The translations under genes and the position numbers were made by a program. Shown here piece after piece: positions 14,177 to 22,818 of a stretch of 64,000 nt of DNA (position 1 is the stretch's first letter; each line of letters begins with the position of its first letter). The DNA lies in NCBI GenBank assembly GCA_051252515.1, contig JBPOFS010000003.1:124001-188000 (forward strand), in the 5' to 3' direction. This DNA is from UBA5078 sp051252515. Lineage in GTDB: Bacteria > Pseudomonadota > Gammaproteobacteria > Pseudomonadales > Pseudohongiellaceae. The notes beneath the pieces are model-generated. The model saw only the letters and a list, made by a program, of their open reading frames with translations. It did not search any database and was not told where the DNA came from.

Positions 14177-16786
14177 ATGAGCGATACGAAGAGTTTCGAA
14201 AACCATACCCCAATGATGCAGCAGTTTCTGCGGCTCAAGTCCCAGCATCCTAACGAGATGATGTTTTACCGAATGGGGGACTTCTACGAATTATTTTTCG
14301 ATGACGCACGTCTTGCCTCTAAGATTCTCGACATCACGCTAACGGCGCGGGGCAAAAGTGACGGTAAAGATATCCCCATGTGCGGCATCCCCTTTCATGC
14401 CGCCGACCGCTATCTAGCACGCTTAGTCGAAGCCGGCATTTCTGTAGCGGTTGCCGAACAAATAGGAGACCCTGCCACGAGCAAAGGCCCCGTTGAGCGC
14501 CAGGTTATGCGGATCATTACTCCAGGGACTCTCAGTGATGAGGCCTTGTTGAGCGAGCGCCGCGACAGCATTCTCATGGCCATCACAGGCGGTTCAGCGC
14601 CAGAAACAGGCGAGCTTCACTTTGGGCTGTCATGGCTAGATATCAGTAGTGGACGCTTTGTATTAAGTGAAGTGAACTCTGCAGAAGCGTTGCTCGCCGA
14701 AGTAGAGCGAGTACGCCCAGCGGAGATTCTTCTCAATGAAGGTGTCGCCGCGCTAGCCTGCCTTGAAACTCGACAAGGGGCTCGACGACGCCCTGTCTGG
14801 GAATTCGATTTGGAAAGCAGTCGCCGCGTGCTCACTCAACATTTTGGCACGAAGGATTTGCAAGGTTTTGGTTGCGAACACCTTAGTGTCGCCCTAGAGG
14901 CGGCGGGCTGTCTATTGTCCTATGCAAGGGAAACACAACGCTCAAAGCTTCCACATGTCCAAACGCTGCAACTGGAACAACCCAGTGATGCCCTAATTCT
15001 CGATGCGGCAAGCCGTCGTAACCTAGAGCTAGATCGCAACTTATCTGGGGGTACTGATAATACCTTGATGTCAGTACTCGACAATACTGCCACAGCAATG
15101 GGTGGGCGCCTGCTCGCTCGATGGCTGCACCGACCGCTACGCAACATCAAGACCTTGCAGCTACGACAGCAGGTTGTATCGACGCTTATAGAGCAGTATC
15201 GGTTTGAACACCTGCACCCTATCTTGCACGAAATAGGCGACATCGAGCGTATTCTTGCACGTGTTGGTCTGCGCTCTGCTCGACCACGAGATCTTGCTCG
15301 ATTGCGTGACGCCTTATTAACATTGCCAAATTTGCAGTCACACATTAGTACGATTTTGGAAACAACGCCATCGCCGCAACTAAGCGAGCTACAAACAAGA
15401 ATGGCAGACTTCCCAGAGCTCGCAAAGCTGCTGAGTAGCGCCATAATCGATAATCCTCCTGTGGTGATCCGTGAAGGAGGTGTCCTAGCACCAGGCTATG
15501 ATGCGGAACTCGATGAACTACGCAATCTTAGTAGCAATGCAGGCCAGTATCTTATCGACCTAGAGATTCAAGAAAAAGCTCGCACAGGTCTAAGTACGTT
15601 AAAAGTGGGTTATAACCGCGTACATGGCTATTTTATCGAAGTGAGTAAGGCGCAAGCAGGTGAGATGCCGGCTGACTACGTTCGGCGACAGACATTAAAG
15701 AATGCCGAGCGCTTTATCACCCCTGAGCTAAAGCAGTTTGAAGACAAGGTTTTGAGTGCTAACAGCAAGGCACTAAGCCGTGAAAAAGCCTTGTACGAGG
15801 CATTAATAGAGACAGTCGCCGAAGACCTCAACCCTTTACTGCAGTGTGCCGAGGCTCTCTGTGAGCTAGATGTGCTCAATAATTTCGCTGAACGTGCGCG
15901 CAGTTTAGAGTTTTGCCAACCTCAGCTAACTGACCAACCCGGTATTGAAATTGATCAAGGACGTCACCCAGTCGTCGAACAGGTTACCGATAACGTCTTT
16001 GTGGCTAACGATGTGCACCTCGACGAATCCAAGCAGATGCTCATCATCACTGGCCCTAATATGGGCGGTAAATCGACTTATATGCGGCAGACCGCCTTGA
16101 TAGTGCTTCTGGCCTTTACTGGCAGCTTTGTCCCTGCTCGCGGGGCTCGTATGGGGCCTATCGATCGGATATTCACCCGTATTGGTTCATCAGATGATCT
16201 GGCTGGGGGGCGTTCTACGTTTATGGTAGAGATGACTGAAACAGCCAATATCCTGCACAACGCCACGGAGAAAAGCTTAGTCTTGATGGATGAGGTAGGA
16301 CGCGGCACTAGTACCTTTGATGGATTATCATTAGCTTGGGCCAGCGCGGTGTATATCGCGGAGCGTCTAAAGGCCTATACGCTGTTTGCAACCCATTACT
16401 TTGAGTTGACGGCATTGCCTGAACGCTTTTCAAACATTAGCAATGTGCATCTCGACGCATCAGAGCACCAGGACGGCATCGTCTTCCTGCATACCGTCAA
16501 ACCCGGCCCTGCGAATCAAAGTTATGGCTTACAGGTAGCACAGCTCGCGGGCGTCCCTCTTCCCGTGATCGCACAGGCGCGTGAGAAATTACACACGCTA
16601 GAGCACGACAGTCTTTTACAGGTACAAGAAACACCGAAAAACCCAAAAAGTGGTCCCCAACAGACAGAATTGTTTAACGAACCGATCGAGCATCCAATCG
16701 TCAATGAGCTAAAAGCGCTCAACCCTGACGATTTGACCGCCCGACAAGCCCTTGATTTGCTCTATAAGCTCAAACAAAGCCTCTGA
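14177..16786 (+). CDS. mutS: DNA mismatch repair protein MutS
   Basis: 869 residues, close to the usual 850-860. The mismatch-binding Phe36-x-Glu38 is in GDFYELF, at the same numbering as in E. coli. The core contains the lever and clamp regions. The ATPase has Walker A GPNMGGKS at about 626-633, Walker B LVLMDEVGRGTS near 700-710, and THYFEL. MutS dimers bind mismatches and small loops and recruit MutL. The gene stands alone with its own probable promoter, and fdxA follows on the same strand 116 bases later, as in Pseudomonas. Confidence 0.98.
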   Translation: MSDTKSFENHTPMMQQFLRLKSQHPNEMMFYRMGDFYELFFDDARLASKILDITLTARGKSDGKDIPMCGIPFHAADRYLARLVEAGISVAVAEQIGDPATSKGPVERQVMRIITPGTLSDEALLSERRDSILMAITGGSAPETGELHFGLSWLDISSGRFVLSEVNSAEALLAEVERVRPAEILLNEGVAALACLETRQGARRRPVWEFDLESSRRVLTQHFGTKDLQGFGCEHLSVALEAAGCLLSYARETQRSKLPHVQTLQLEQPSDALILDAASRRNLELDRNLSGGTDNTLMSVLDNTATAMGGRLLARWLHRPLRNIKTLQLRQQVVSTLIEQYRFEHLHPILHEIGDIERILARVGLRSARPRDLARLRDALLTLPNLQSHISTILETTPSPQLSELQTRMADFPELAKLLSSAIIDNPPVVIREGGVLAPGYDAELDELRNLSSNAGQYLIDLEIQEKARTGLSTLKVGYNRVHGYFIEVSKAQAGEMPADYVRRQTLKNAERFITPELKQFEDKVLSANSKALSREKALYEALIETVAEDLNPLLQCAEALCELDVLNNFAERARSLEFCQPQLTDQPGIEIDQGRHPVVEQVTDNVFVANDVHLDESKQMLIITGPNMGGKSTYMRQTALIVLLAFTGSFVPARGARMGPIDRIFTRIGSSDDLAGGRSTFMVEMTETANILHNATEKSLVLMDEVGRGTSTFDGLSLAWASAVYIAERLKAYTLFATHYFELTALPERFSNISNVHLDASEHQDGIVFLHTVKPGPANQSYGLQVAQLAGVPLPVIAQAREKLHTLEHDSLLQVQETPKNPKSGPQQTELFNEPIEHPIVNELKALNPDDLTARQALDLLYKLKQSL

Positions 16787-16902
16787 ACGACGAATTAACT
16801 ATGGGATATCGGAAAAAGCATTTTCCTTGTCAGGGCCAACCTCTTTATAATTAGCACAATTTGAATGAGCCCGAATTTTCGAGCATCTAAGATGGAGAGA
16901 TC

Positions 16903-17235
16903 ATGACATTTGTTGTAGGCGAGAACTGCATTCTATGTAAACACACCGATTGTGTGGAAGTTTGCCCAGTGGATTGTTTCTATGAAGGCCCGAATTTCTT
17001 GGTAATCCACCCTGATGAGTGCATCGATTGCGCTCTGTGCGAGCCAGAATGTCCTGTTGATGCAATTTATGCAGAAGACGAACTACCTGACGATCAGCAG
17101 CAATTCCTCACGCTCAATGCGGACTTGGCCGAAAAATGGCCAAATATCACCGAAATGAAGCCCGCGATGGAAGATGCCGAGAAGTGGAAAGGCGTGCCTG
17201 GCAAGCTTGAACACCTTGTCAAAGAAGTAGAATAA
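16903..17235 (+). CDS. fdxA: 7Fe ferredoxin FdxA
   Basis: 110 residues, matching the Azotobacter FdI/Pseudomonas FdxA type. Cys9, Cys17 and Cys50 are placed to hold the [3Fe-4S] cluster and Cys21, Cys40, Cys43 and Cys46 the [4Fe-4S] cluster. An acidic C-terminal extension follows. It is a low-potential cytoplasmic electron carrier; its redox partner is not evident here. The start follows GGAGAG. The mutS-fdxA-rpoS arrangement is the one found in Pseudomonas. The 116-base upstream gap contains TATAAT at 16846-16851 but no -35 at proper spacing. Confidence 0.95.
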   Translation: MTFVVGENCILCKHTDCVEVCPVDCFYEGPNFLVIHPDECIDCALCEPECPVDAIYAEDELPDDQQQFLTLNADLAEKWPNITEMKPAMEDAEKWKGVPGKLEHLVKEVE

Positions 17236-17240
17236 GCCTT

Positions 17241-17257
17241 AAAGGCTAATGGCCTTT
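17241..17257 (+). terminator. Weak terminator-like hairpin after fdxA
   Basis: AAAGGC (17241-17246) pairs with GCCTTT (17252-17257) around TAATG, followed by T and A. The stem is only 6 bp and the T run is short. It lies just past the fdxA stop codon. Confidence 0.4.
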
Positions 17258-17271
17258 TAGCGTTAGTGATT

Positions 17272-17296
17272 AGGAGCCTGCACATGCATGGCTCCT
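17272..17296. terminator. Hairpin between convergent fdxA and rpoS
   Basis: AGGAGCC (17272-17278) pairs with GGCTCCT (17290-17296) around an 11-base loop. It sits between two convergent genes, where a bidirectional terminator is expected, but neither side has a clear T run. Confidence 0.4.
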
Positions 17297-17308
17297 GTTA
17301 TCACAACC

Positions 17309-18292
17309 CTACCAGCTTGCTTTATCAAACCCTGATTCCGCTGCAAACTCTTTCAACTGCGCAAGTGCTTCCAGTTGAATTTGTCGTACGCGCTCGCGAG
17401 TTAATCCTATCTCACGCCCCACCTGCTCTAAAGTCCCGACCTCATGCCCGTGAAAACCAAAGCGACGCACAATCACATCACACTGCCTCGTCGTGAGTTT
17501 ATGCAACCAATTGAGGATCGTTTGGCGAACCTCACCTTCTTGCTGTAGTTGATTGGGAATAGTGTCTTCATCATCTGGCACAGTATCCATGATGGTTTGA
17601 TCTTGTCCTGCACCAATCGGTAGATCTGCCGATGTAACGCGCTCATCAAAGCCCAAGATACGTTCTACCGCCGCAGCCGGTTTCTCTAACACCTCGGCAA
17701 TGGCATCGGGTGTTGTCGGCTTATTGGCCGCACCGAGTTCACGAGAGACTCGCAAATACGAATTAAGTTCTTTCAAGACATGAATCGGTAAACGAATCGT
17801 ACGAGTCTGATTCATTATTGCCCGTTCAATCGTTTGTCGAATCCACCATGTGGAATATGTTGAAAAGCGATAGCCTCGCTCTGGGTCGAATTTTTCAACG
17901 GCCTTGAGCAGACCTAGATTTCCTTCTTGAACCAAGTCTAACAAGGATAGGCCTCGATTTAAGTACCGACGCGAGATGCGGACCACAAGACGCAAATTAG
18001 AGACGATCATACGATGGCGACCACGTTCGTCGCCGCTTTGTGCAAGACGCGAATAATGGACTTCTTCTTGCGCACTTAGAAGTTTTGCGGCTCCTATCTC
18101 GTTGAGATATAACCTAGTGACATCGGCTTCTCGCCGATTTCCAGCTTTTGATTCAGAAGCGATGTCGAAATCTTTAACAACATCAGCAACGCCTTTAGTT
18201 TTACGCTCACTCGCTAATTTTTGAACACTTTGTAGGCAATGGCGACTCTTTTTATCTTCCATGACTTGCTCCACTTGGTCGTTTTCATTCAA
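17309..18292 (-). CDS. rpoS: RNA polymerase sigma factor RpoS
   Basis: 327 residues, the usual RpoS size. Region 1.2 begins near residue 55 (DVTRLYLNEIG). Region 2 has IVSNLRLVV, LDLVQEGNLGLLKAVEKFDP and the YRFSTYSTWWIRQ core-binding and -10 segment. Region 4 ends with the helix-turn-helix GLTRERVRQIQ. It is the sigma factor of stationary phase and general stress. It follows nlpD as in Pseudomonas and E. coli, where rpoS is transcribed partly from within nlpD. The 173-base leader holds an imperfect hairpin (18405-18449). Confidence 0.97.
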   Translation of the reverse strand: MNENDQVEQVMEDKKSRHCLQSVQKLASERKTKGVADVVKDFDIASESKAGNRREADVTRLYLNEIGAAKLLSAQEEVHYSRLAQSGDERGRHRMIVSNLRLVVRISRRYLNRGLSLLDLVQEGNLGLLKAVEKFDPERGYRFSTYSTWWIRQTIERAIMNQTRTIRLPIHVLKELNSYLRVSRELGAANKPTTPDAIAEVLEKPAAAVERILGFDERVTSADLPIGAGQDQTIMDTVPDDEDTIPNQLQQEGEVRQTILNWLHKLTTRQCDVIVRRFGFHGHEVGTLEQVGREIGLTRERVRQIQLEALAQLKEFAAESGFDKASW

Positions 18293-18404
18293 ATCAATAC
18301 TATGCCGCCCCCCTTACAGGTCAGCACGATGATTTATTGCGCAATACTCCTTTTAATTAATAACTGATCAAAAATTCCACAATAAAAAGGAATTAAATTC
18401 CATG

Positions 18405-18449
18405 CCCTTAAATATAGCGGACTATAAAATAATCCGTCAAATTAAAGGG
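18405..18449 (-). other. Imperfect hairpin in the nlpD-rpoS gap
   Basis: CCCTT (18405-18409) pairs with AAGGG (18445-18449), continued by AAT/ATT. After an internal loop, CGGA (18418-18421) pairs with TCCG (18433-18436). No U-run follows on the minus strand, so it looks like leader structure in the rpoS mRNA rather than a terminator. rpoS leaders in enterics are regulated through hairpins; the link here is inference. Confidence 0.35.
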
Positions 18450-18465
18450 CCAAAATTTTTGTTTT

Positions 18466-19584
18466 TTAACGAGGAGGGAGATACTGACTCGGGTCAACGG
18501 GCTTGCCATCAACACGGACTTCGAAGTGAATAAGTTCAGAACCTCTAGGATCGGTTCCGACTTCAGATATTTTGTCGCCCGCTTGAACGCGCGCGCCTTC
18601 TGTTACTAGCATATTGCTGTTGTGCGAGTAAGCGCTGAGGTGACGAGCGCTGTGCCTAATAATGATGAGGTCTCCCTGACCTTGAATACCGCGGCCAGAG
18701 TACACGACATCTCCATCGGCAGCTGCATACACGGGATCCCCGCGCTGACCACTGATATCAATGCCACGACTAGTCGCCGCCGTGCCAGAACTAAAAGCTC
18801 CAAGGACTCGCCCTTCCAATGGCCACTGCCAGCTAACGCCTTCGACAAGACGACTTGAGACGCTGTCAGTGCGTCGGTTCGCCACTGCGGCCGCCGGTCG
18901 CTGCCCTACCGCTACCGCTGGATCACCCGCGGGTTCTGCGGGAATAGTGGGCACAGTGCGCAATGCGTTGTCGCTTACTGTGTCGATATCAACATTAAGC
19001 ACTTGATTGGGATATATCGTGTACGGCGCAGCAAGATTATTCGCTAGTGCCAATGCGCGAGAATCTAAGGAGTAACGCCACGCAATAGAGTACAGCGTAT
19101 CGCCTCGCACGACTGTGTGAGTCTGTCCTGCTAAGATCGTCTGCTCCGACGAGCTAGTATTAGTAGTCGGCAAAGCAGCGGTTGGGGTCGTAATAGGACG
19201 TGACGCTATTGGAGCGCTAGCCGGGTTAGTGCTACTGCCACTAATAGGCGCTCTATCGATAGTGGTTCTGCGAATAGCGCCGGAGTCATTCGCCACATTG
19301 ACGTTCACGCCTGGGGCGGGCTGAACTCGCACACCGGCTGCAATGGTCCGTGCCGCGGTAGTGCTAGCACTAGAACTGGCAGCCGATGAAGTAGTAGAAG
19401 CGGTATTAGCAATCGCACTAGAAGTGCTACTCCCATCTGTGGAATAGATAGGAGGCGCTGAGCGCTCAAGGACGGTGCTTTGATCATCGAGTGGCGCCTG
19501 ATAACGACCAGCACATGCTTGCAGCAGCAAAGGCAATAAGAGCGCTAACACGGGCGCTTTAATCGACGAGAATACAGTCTTCAT
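18466..19584 (-). CDS. nlpD: NlpD-type lipoprotein (LysM and LytM/M23), murein hydrolase activator
   Basis: 372 residues from the ATG at 19584. The lipoprotein signal ends in LLQACAG, a lipobox. A Ser/Thr/Ala-rich linker is followed by LysM (HTVVRGDTLYSIAWRY, about 150-195) and a C-terminal M23 domain (about 265-370). The M23 zinc site is degenerate: Arg replaces the first His in SRGIDISG, and YSHN replaces the HxH motif. As in E. coli NlpD it should therefore activate an amidase such as AmiC instead of cutting peptidoglycan. Longer frame starts (to 19650) run into the DUF368 gene and lack a lipoprotein-like N terminus. It is located at the inner face of the outer membrane, upstream of rpoS. 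Confidence 0.93.
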   Translation of the reverse strand: MKTVFSSIKAPVLALLLPLLLQACAGRYQAPLDDQSTVLERSAPPIYSTDGSSTSSAIANTASTTSSAASSSASTTAARTIAAGVRVQPAPGVNVNVANDSGAIRRTTIDRAPISGSSTNPASAPIASRPITTPTAALPTTNTSSSEQTILAGQTHTVVRGDTLYSIAWRYSLDSRALALANNLAAPYTIYPNQVLNVDIDTVSDNALRTVPTIPAEPAGDPAVAVGQRPAAAVANRRTDSVSSRLVEGVSWQWPLEGRVLGAFSSGTAATSRGIDISGQRGDPVYAAADGDVVYSGRGIQGQGDLIIIRHSARHLSAYSHNSNMLVTEGARVQAGDKISEVGTDPRGSELIHFEVRVDGKPVDPSQYLPPR

Positions 19585-19621
19585 CACTTCCATCCGTTCA
19601 ATAGTGCAGTTGGCCGAGTTA

Positions 19622-20542
19622 TTAGGCACGTTTGCGGCCGATTCTTTCAAAAAACAATACTAAAGCAAAGCCCAGTAACAGTAATAGCAATACACTCAAT
19701 ATTGTTGAAGGGCTGCCTGTCGCGGCCATATAGGCCGAGGGGCTTAAGTATTGTGTCCCTAATACAGCGTCTTCAGGGACCAATTTCCAAGGCCACAGTA
19801 CCACAACTGAGGTAAGCAACATCCCCGTCAAAAAAGCATAGGTTCGATCGCGGTAGTGTTCAAACGTCCAAGATAATAAGTGAGCAAAGCTCAATAGACC
19901 GAGGGCGCAACCCGACGCGAACACGACGATGACCGCTAGATCAAGCCCACGCAATGCGCTCAATACAAAATCGTATACGCCCAGCAGTAGCAGAATAAAT
20001 GCTCCCGATATCCCTGGCAAAATCATCGCGCAAATCGCTATAGCCCCGCAAATAAACAGATACCAATAACTTACTTGTGTCGCCATTGGATTGACAAACG
20101 CAATCAGCAGCGTCAGCCCAGCCCCTAGTAAAAATAAAAGCCCATTCGGTAAGTTCCAACGTGGGACGTGTTGCAGAAGATACCAAGTTGACGCTAGGAC
20201 CAAACCGCAGAAAAAGGCCATCAATTGGGGGTAGTGAAATTCCAGCAAATATAAGACCGTGTTGGCACTAATAAAAAGAGCACTGACGATCCCAAGCAAT
20301 AAGGCCAATAGAAAACTGCCATTGATACTGTGCCAAAACCCTGCGATGCCTTGTTGGCGATAACTCCAAAGCGTTACTGGATTTAGGTTTTTTAAGGAGT
20401 GTATTAGCTCCTCGTAAACTCCTGCCATCACAGCAATCGTGCCTCCCGAAACACCCGGCACCGAATCGGCTATCCCCATAGCCATGCCTTTTAAAAAGGT
20501 ACCAAGGCGTCCTTTGCCTGTTTCGGCTGAGTTACTATCCAT
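19622..20542 (-). CDS. DUF368 membrane protein, probable polyprenyl-phosphate translocase (PopT type)
   Basis: 306 residues from the ATG at 20542, which has GGAGAG just upstream; a longer frame to 20632 would overlap pcm. The N terminus GMAMGIADSVPGVSGGTIA and a second copy-like motif AMILPGISGAFILLLLG are the paired DUF368 signatures. There are about eight hydrophobic segments. DUF368 proteins have been identified as undecaprenyl-phosphate translocases that return the carrier lipid across the inner membrane. Genes for making and recycling the same lipid (uppS, uppP) also lie in this window. It sits between pcm and nlpD, inside the conserved truD-pcm-nlpD-rpoS block. Confidence 0.85.
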   Translation of the reverse strand: MDSNSAETGKGRLGTFLKGMAMGIADSVPGVSGGTIAVMAGVYEELIHSLKNLNPVTLWSYRQQGIAGFWHSINGSFLLALLLGIVSALFISANTVLYLLEFHYPQLMAFFCGLVLASTWYLLQHVPRWNLPNGLLFLLGAGLTLLIAFVNPMATQVSYWYLFICGAIAICAMILPGISGAFILLLLGVYDFVLSALRGLDLAVIVVFASGCALGLLSFAHLLSWTFEHYRDRTYAFLTGMLLTSVVVLWPWKLVPEDAVLGTQYLSPSAYMAATGSPSTILSVLLLLLLGFALVLFFERIGRKRA

Positions 20543-20561
20543 ATCTCTCCAAACATCCGAT

Positions 20562-21239
20562 CTAGTTTTGCAATGCACCAACGAACAAAGGCACAAAACG
20601 CACTGTAGCAACCACTTGCGTGTCAAACTCATCTCCTTGACGAGTGATCAAGCGAAGCTCTTGCGTAGTCTCACCCCCAACAGGGATTATGAGGCGGCCA
20701 CCGTCTGCCAGTTGCTCTAGTAATTCTTGAGGAACATATTGAGGGGCTGCCGCGGCGATAATGGCATCGAATGGGCCTTTCTCTTTCCAGCCCATGCTTC
20801 CGTCTGCATGTTTAAACTGCACATTGTTTAATCCCAACACCCGAATATTGTTCCGGGCTTTTTCTAGTAACGGCTTGATGCGCTCTACCGAATACACTTT
20901 CTTTGCTAGAGAGGCAATTATTGCGGTCTGATAACCACAACCAGTGCCCACTTCTAGCACATTACCCAACTTCCCCTGTACAAGCGCTGGGTGATTATCC
21001 AATACGGTTTCGGTCATCTTAGCGACGATATAGGGTTGTGAAATAGTTTGGTTATAACCAATTGGGAGAGCCACGTCCTCATATGCGCGATGGGAAAGCG
21101 CTTCATCTAAGAAGATATGCCTAGGCGTGCTGCGAACGACATCGAGTACTCCCCAATGTTTAATGCCCTGCTCCAACAAACGCCCCACTAATCGCTCACG
21201 GGTTCGTTGCGATGTCATACCAATACCAGCCAGATTCAT
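20562..21239 (-). CDS. pcm: Protein-L-isoaspartate O-methyltransferase
   Basis: 225 residues from the ATG at 21239; a GTG at 21248 overlapping truD and an ATG at 21218 (MTSQRTRERL, the start of the Pseudomonas protein) are alternatives. Conserved parts are ALPIGYNQTISQPYIVA, the SAM-binding VLEVGTGCGYQTAIIA, and the C-terminal RFVPL. It methylates isoaspartyl residues in aged proteins so that they can be repaired. In Pseudomonas surE separates truD and pcm; here pcm follows truD directly and surE is absent from this position. Confidence 0.95.
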   Translation of the reverse strand: MNLAGIGMTSQRTRERLVGRLLEQGIKHWGVLDVVRSTPRHIFLDEALSHRAYEDVALPIGYNQTISQPYIVAKMTETVLDNHPALVQGKLGNVLEVGTGCGYQTAIIASLAKKVYSVERIKPLLEKARNNIRVLGLNNVQFKHADGSMGWKEKGPFDAIIAAAAPQYVPQELLEQLADGGRLIIPVGGETTQELRLITRQGDEFDTQVVATVRFVPLFVGALQN

Positions 21240-21244
21240 ATTAC

Positions 21245-22300
21245 TCACTTGTCTATCGCCTCTTTAAGCACACACACCTCACGCAGCACCGAAGTGGCGT
21301 AGGCCCCTGGGGGCAGTGCAAATCTTACTTCCACGTCACCGTTTTGTAAAAACTCCCAACGCACATCGCTCACTTCAAGGCGAAGGCTTCGTCTTGACTG
21401 CGTTAACCCTGCGTCTTCTAAACCAACGCATAAATTTTGATGTTGCGCGGCAATACTCTCTTCTAAGGTTCGCGCCTCTGCTTCGCTACGCAATTGGCCT
21501 TTCCCCCACATCGGTCCCGTAGGATGAATGTCGGCGCTTTCTAAGCGCGTCGCCAACGTAGCATCCCAGGTTTCAGGAAAGAACACCGACTCAGTACCAG
21601 CAAGGTTCATCACATCGCCAAGTAAATAGCTATCCCAACATTGCGACGCAACGCGCTGGGAAAGCACTTCATTGAATACAAAAGAACGAGCAGCAGACAA
21701 CAGCATGCCTTTCTTGAAGCCTTTTCGGAGCCTAATCTCCCCACTGAAAAGCTTTTTGGCCATATCAACATTAGCGTTATTATGGCCGAAACGTTGCTCA
21801 CCAAAGTAATTCGGTACACCGCACTGTGCAATTCGTTGCAAACGCTCTTCGAGCTCTCGATGAGACGCCGCATCAACATCGCGCAAACGAATCACAAATC
21901 CATTGCTCTTATGACTCCCGCGTCTTAACTTTCGAGAGTTACGTACGCGTTGCAGAATTTCTACTCCCATTGTTTCGAGAGAGCTCGTGTCGATGGTTTG
22001 TTTGTGCGGTTGGTACACGCTGAGCCACTGCACACAGACGCCCATTCGATCCTTAAGACCGGCATAACCAACGTCATGCTCGCGTACTTGTGCTACATGG
22101 GCCAATTGTTTTACTACTTGCTGAGTGGTCACGCCCGTTTTTCTAATCTGAAAACAGTGATGCTCGCCTTCCCCAGTCAACTCAAAGCCCAGGTCTTCGG
22201 TGACGCAGAAATCACTGGCTTCCTGCTTAAAAACAGCACAAACATTGGGAGGCCCAACCATAAAAGCCAACTGCGCTATCGCATCGCGTGAAGCGCTCAT
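21245..22300 (-). CDS. truD: tRNA pseudouridine(13) synthase TruD
   Basis: 351 residues. The catalytic Asp84 is in GLKDRMG, followed by the typical RNSRKLRRGSHKSNGF and NYFGEQRFG segments. It converts U13 of tRNA-Glu to pseudouridine. Its ATG at 22300 overlaps the ispF stop codon (ATGA), indicating translational coupling. The C-terminal part shows PTGPMWG and ALPPGAYATSVLRE, as in other family members. Confidence 0.97.
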   Translation of the reverse strand: MSASRDAIAQLAFMVGPPNVCAVFKQEASDFCVTEDLGFELTGEGEHHCFQIRKTGVTTQQVVKQLAHVAQVREHDVGYAGLKDRMGVCVQWLSVYQPHKQTIDTSSLETMGVEILQRVRNSRKLRRGSHKSNGFVIRLRDVDAASHRELEERLQRIAQCGVPNYFGEQRFGHNNANVDMAKKLFSGEIRLRKGFKKGMLLSAARSFVFNEVLSQRVASQCWDSYLLGDVMNLAGTESVFFPETWDATLATRLESADIHPTGPMWGKGQLRSEAEARTLEESIAAQHQNLCVGLEDAGLTQSRRSLRLEVSDVRWEFLQNGDVEVRFALPPGAYATSVLREVCVLKEAIDK

Positions 22301-22806
22301 TCTTGCGGTGGTTCTTTATAAATGAGCACAACCGCATAAGTTTCTATCCCTTCTTTACGCCCGACAAACCCCATACCTTCAGTGGTCGAAGCTTTAACAT
22401 TCACTTGTTCGGGAAGGATCTTCATGAGTGTTGCGAGGCGTTGGCACATGGCATCAATATGCCCAGCCATGCGAGGAGTTTGGGCGAGAATCGTAATATC
22501 GACATTGCCGATCAACCATTGTTCCTGCTGTAAAAACTCACAGACTTGCTTTAACAAAATACCACTGTCTATGTTGCTGTAGGCCGGGTCGGTATCGGGA
22601 AAATGCCGCCCGATATCTCCTCTTCCAATGGCACCTAGTAAGGCATCACAAAGCGCATGGATAAGAGCATCACCATCTGAGTGGGCGAGTAAACTTTTAT
22701 CATGAGGGATAACGACGCCCCCTAATATAAAAGGTTTATCGGCAAGCAACTCATTGGCAAAGCGATGCGCGTCGTAGCCATGCCCTGTTCGAATTCTATT
22801 CCACAT
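22297..22806 (-). CDS. ispF: 2-C-methyl-D-erythritol 2,4-cyclodiphosphate synthase IspF
   Basis: 169 residues from the ATG at 22806 (MWNRIRTGHGYDAHRF), close to the family length of about 160; a TTG at 22815 is less likely. Zinc ligands Asp12 and His14 are in GYDAHRF and the third His is in LLAHSDGDALIHA. GDIGRHFPDTDP and the C-terminal KASTTEGMGFVG are conserved. It forms MEcPP in the MEP isoprenoid pathway. It lies directly after ispD and overlaps truD; dxr is elsewhere in the window. Confidence 0.97.
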   Translation of the reverse strand: MWNRIRTGHGYDAHRFANELLADKPFILGGVVIPHDKSLLAHSDGDALIHALCDALLGAIGRGDIGRHFPDTDPAYSNIDSGILLKQVCEFLQQEQWLIGNVDITILAQTPRMAGHIDAMCQRLATLMKILPEQVNVKASTTEGMGFVGRKEGIETYAVVLIYKEPPQE

Positions 22807-22818
22807 CTTGATCAACCC

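Noticed and set aside
16827..16851. TTGTCA and TATAAT upstream of fdxA as a promoter
   Set aside because: The spacer is 13 bases, too short for sigma-70; the -10 alone may still be used, but the pair is not supported.
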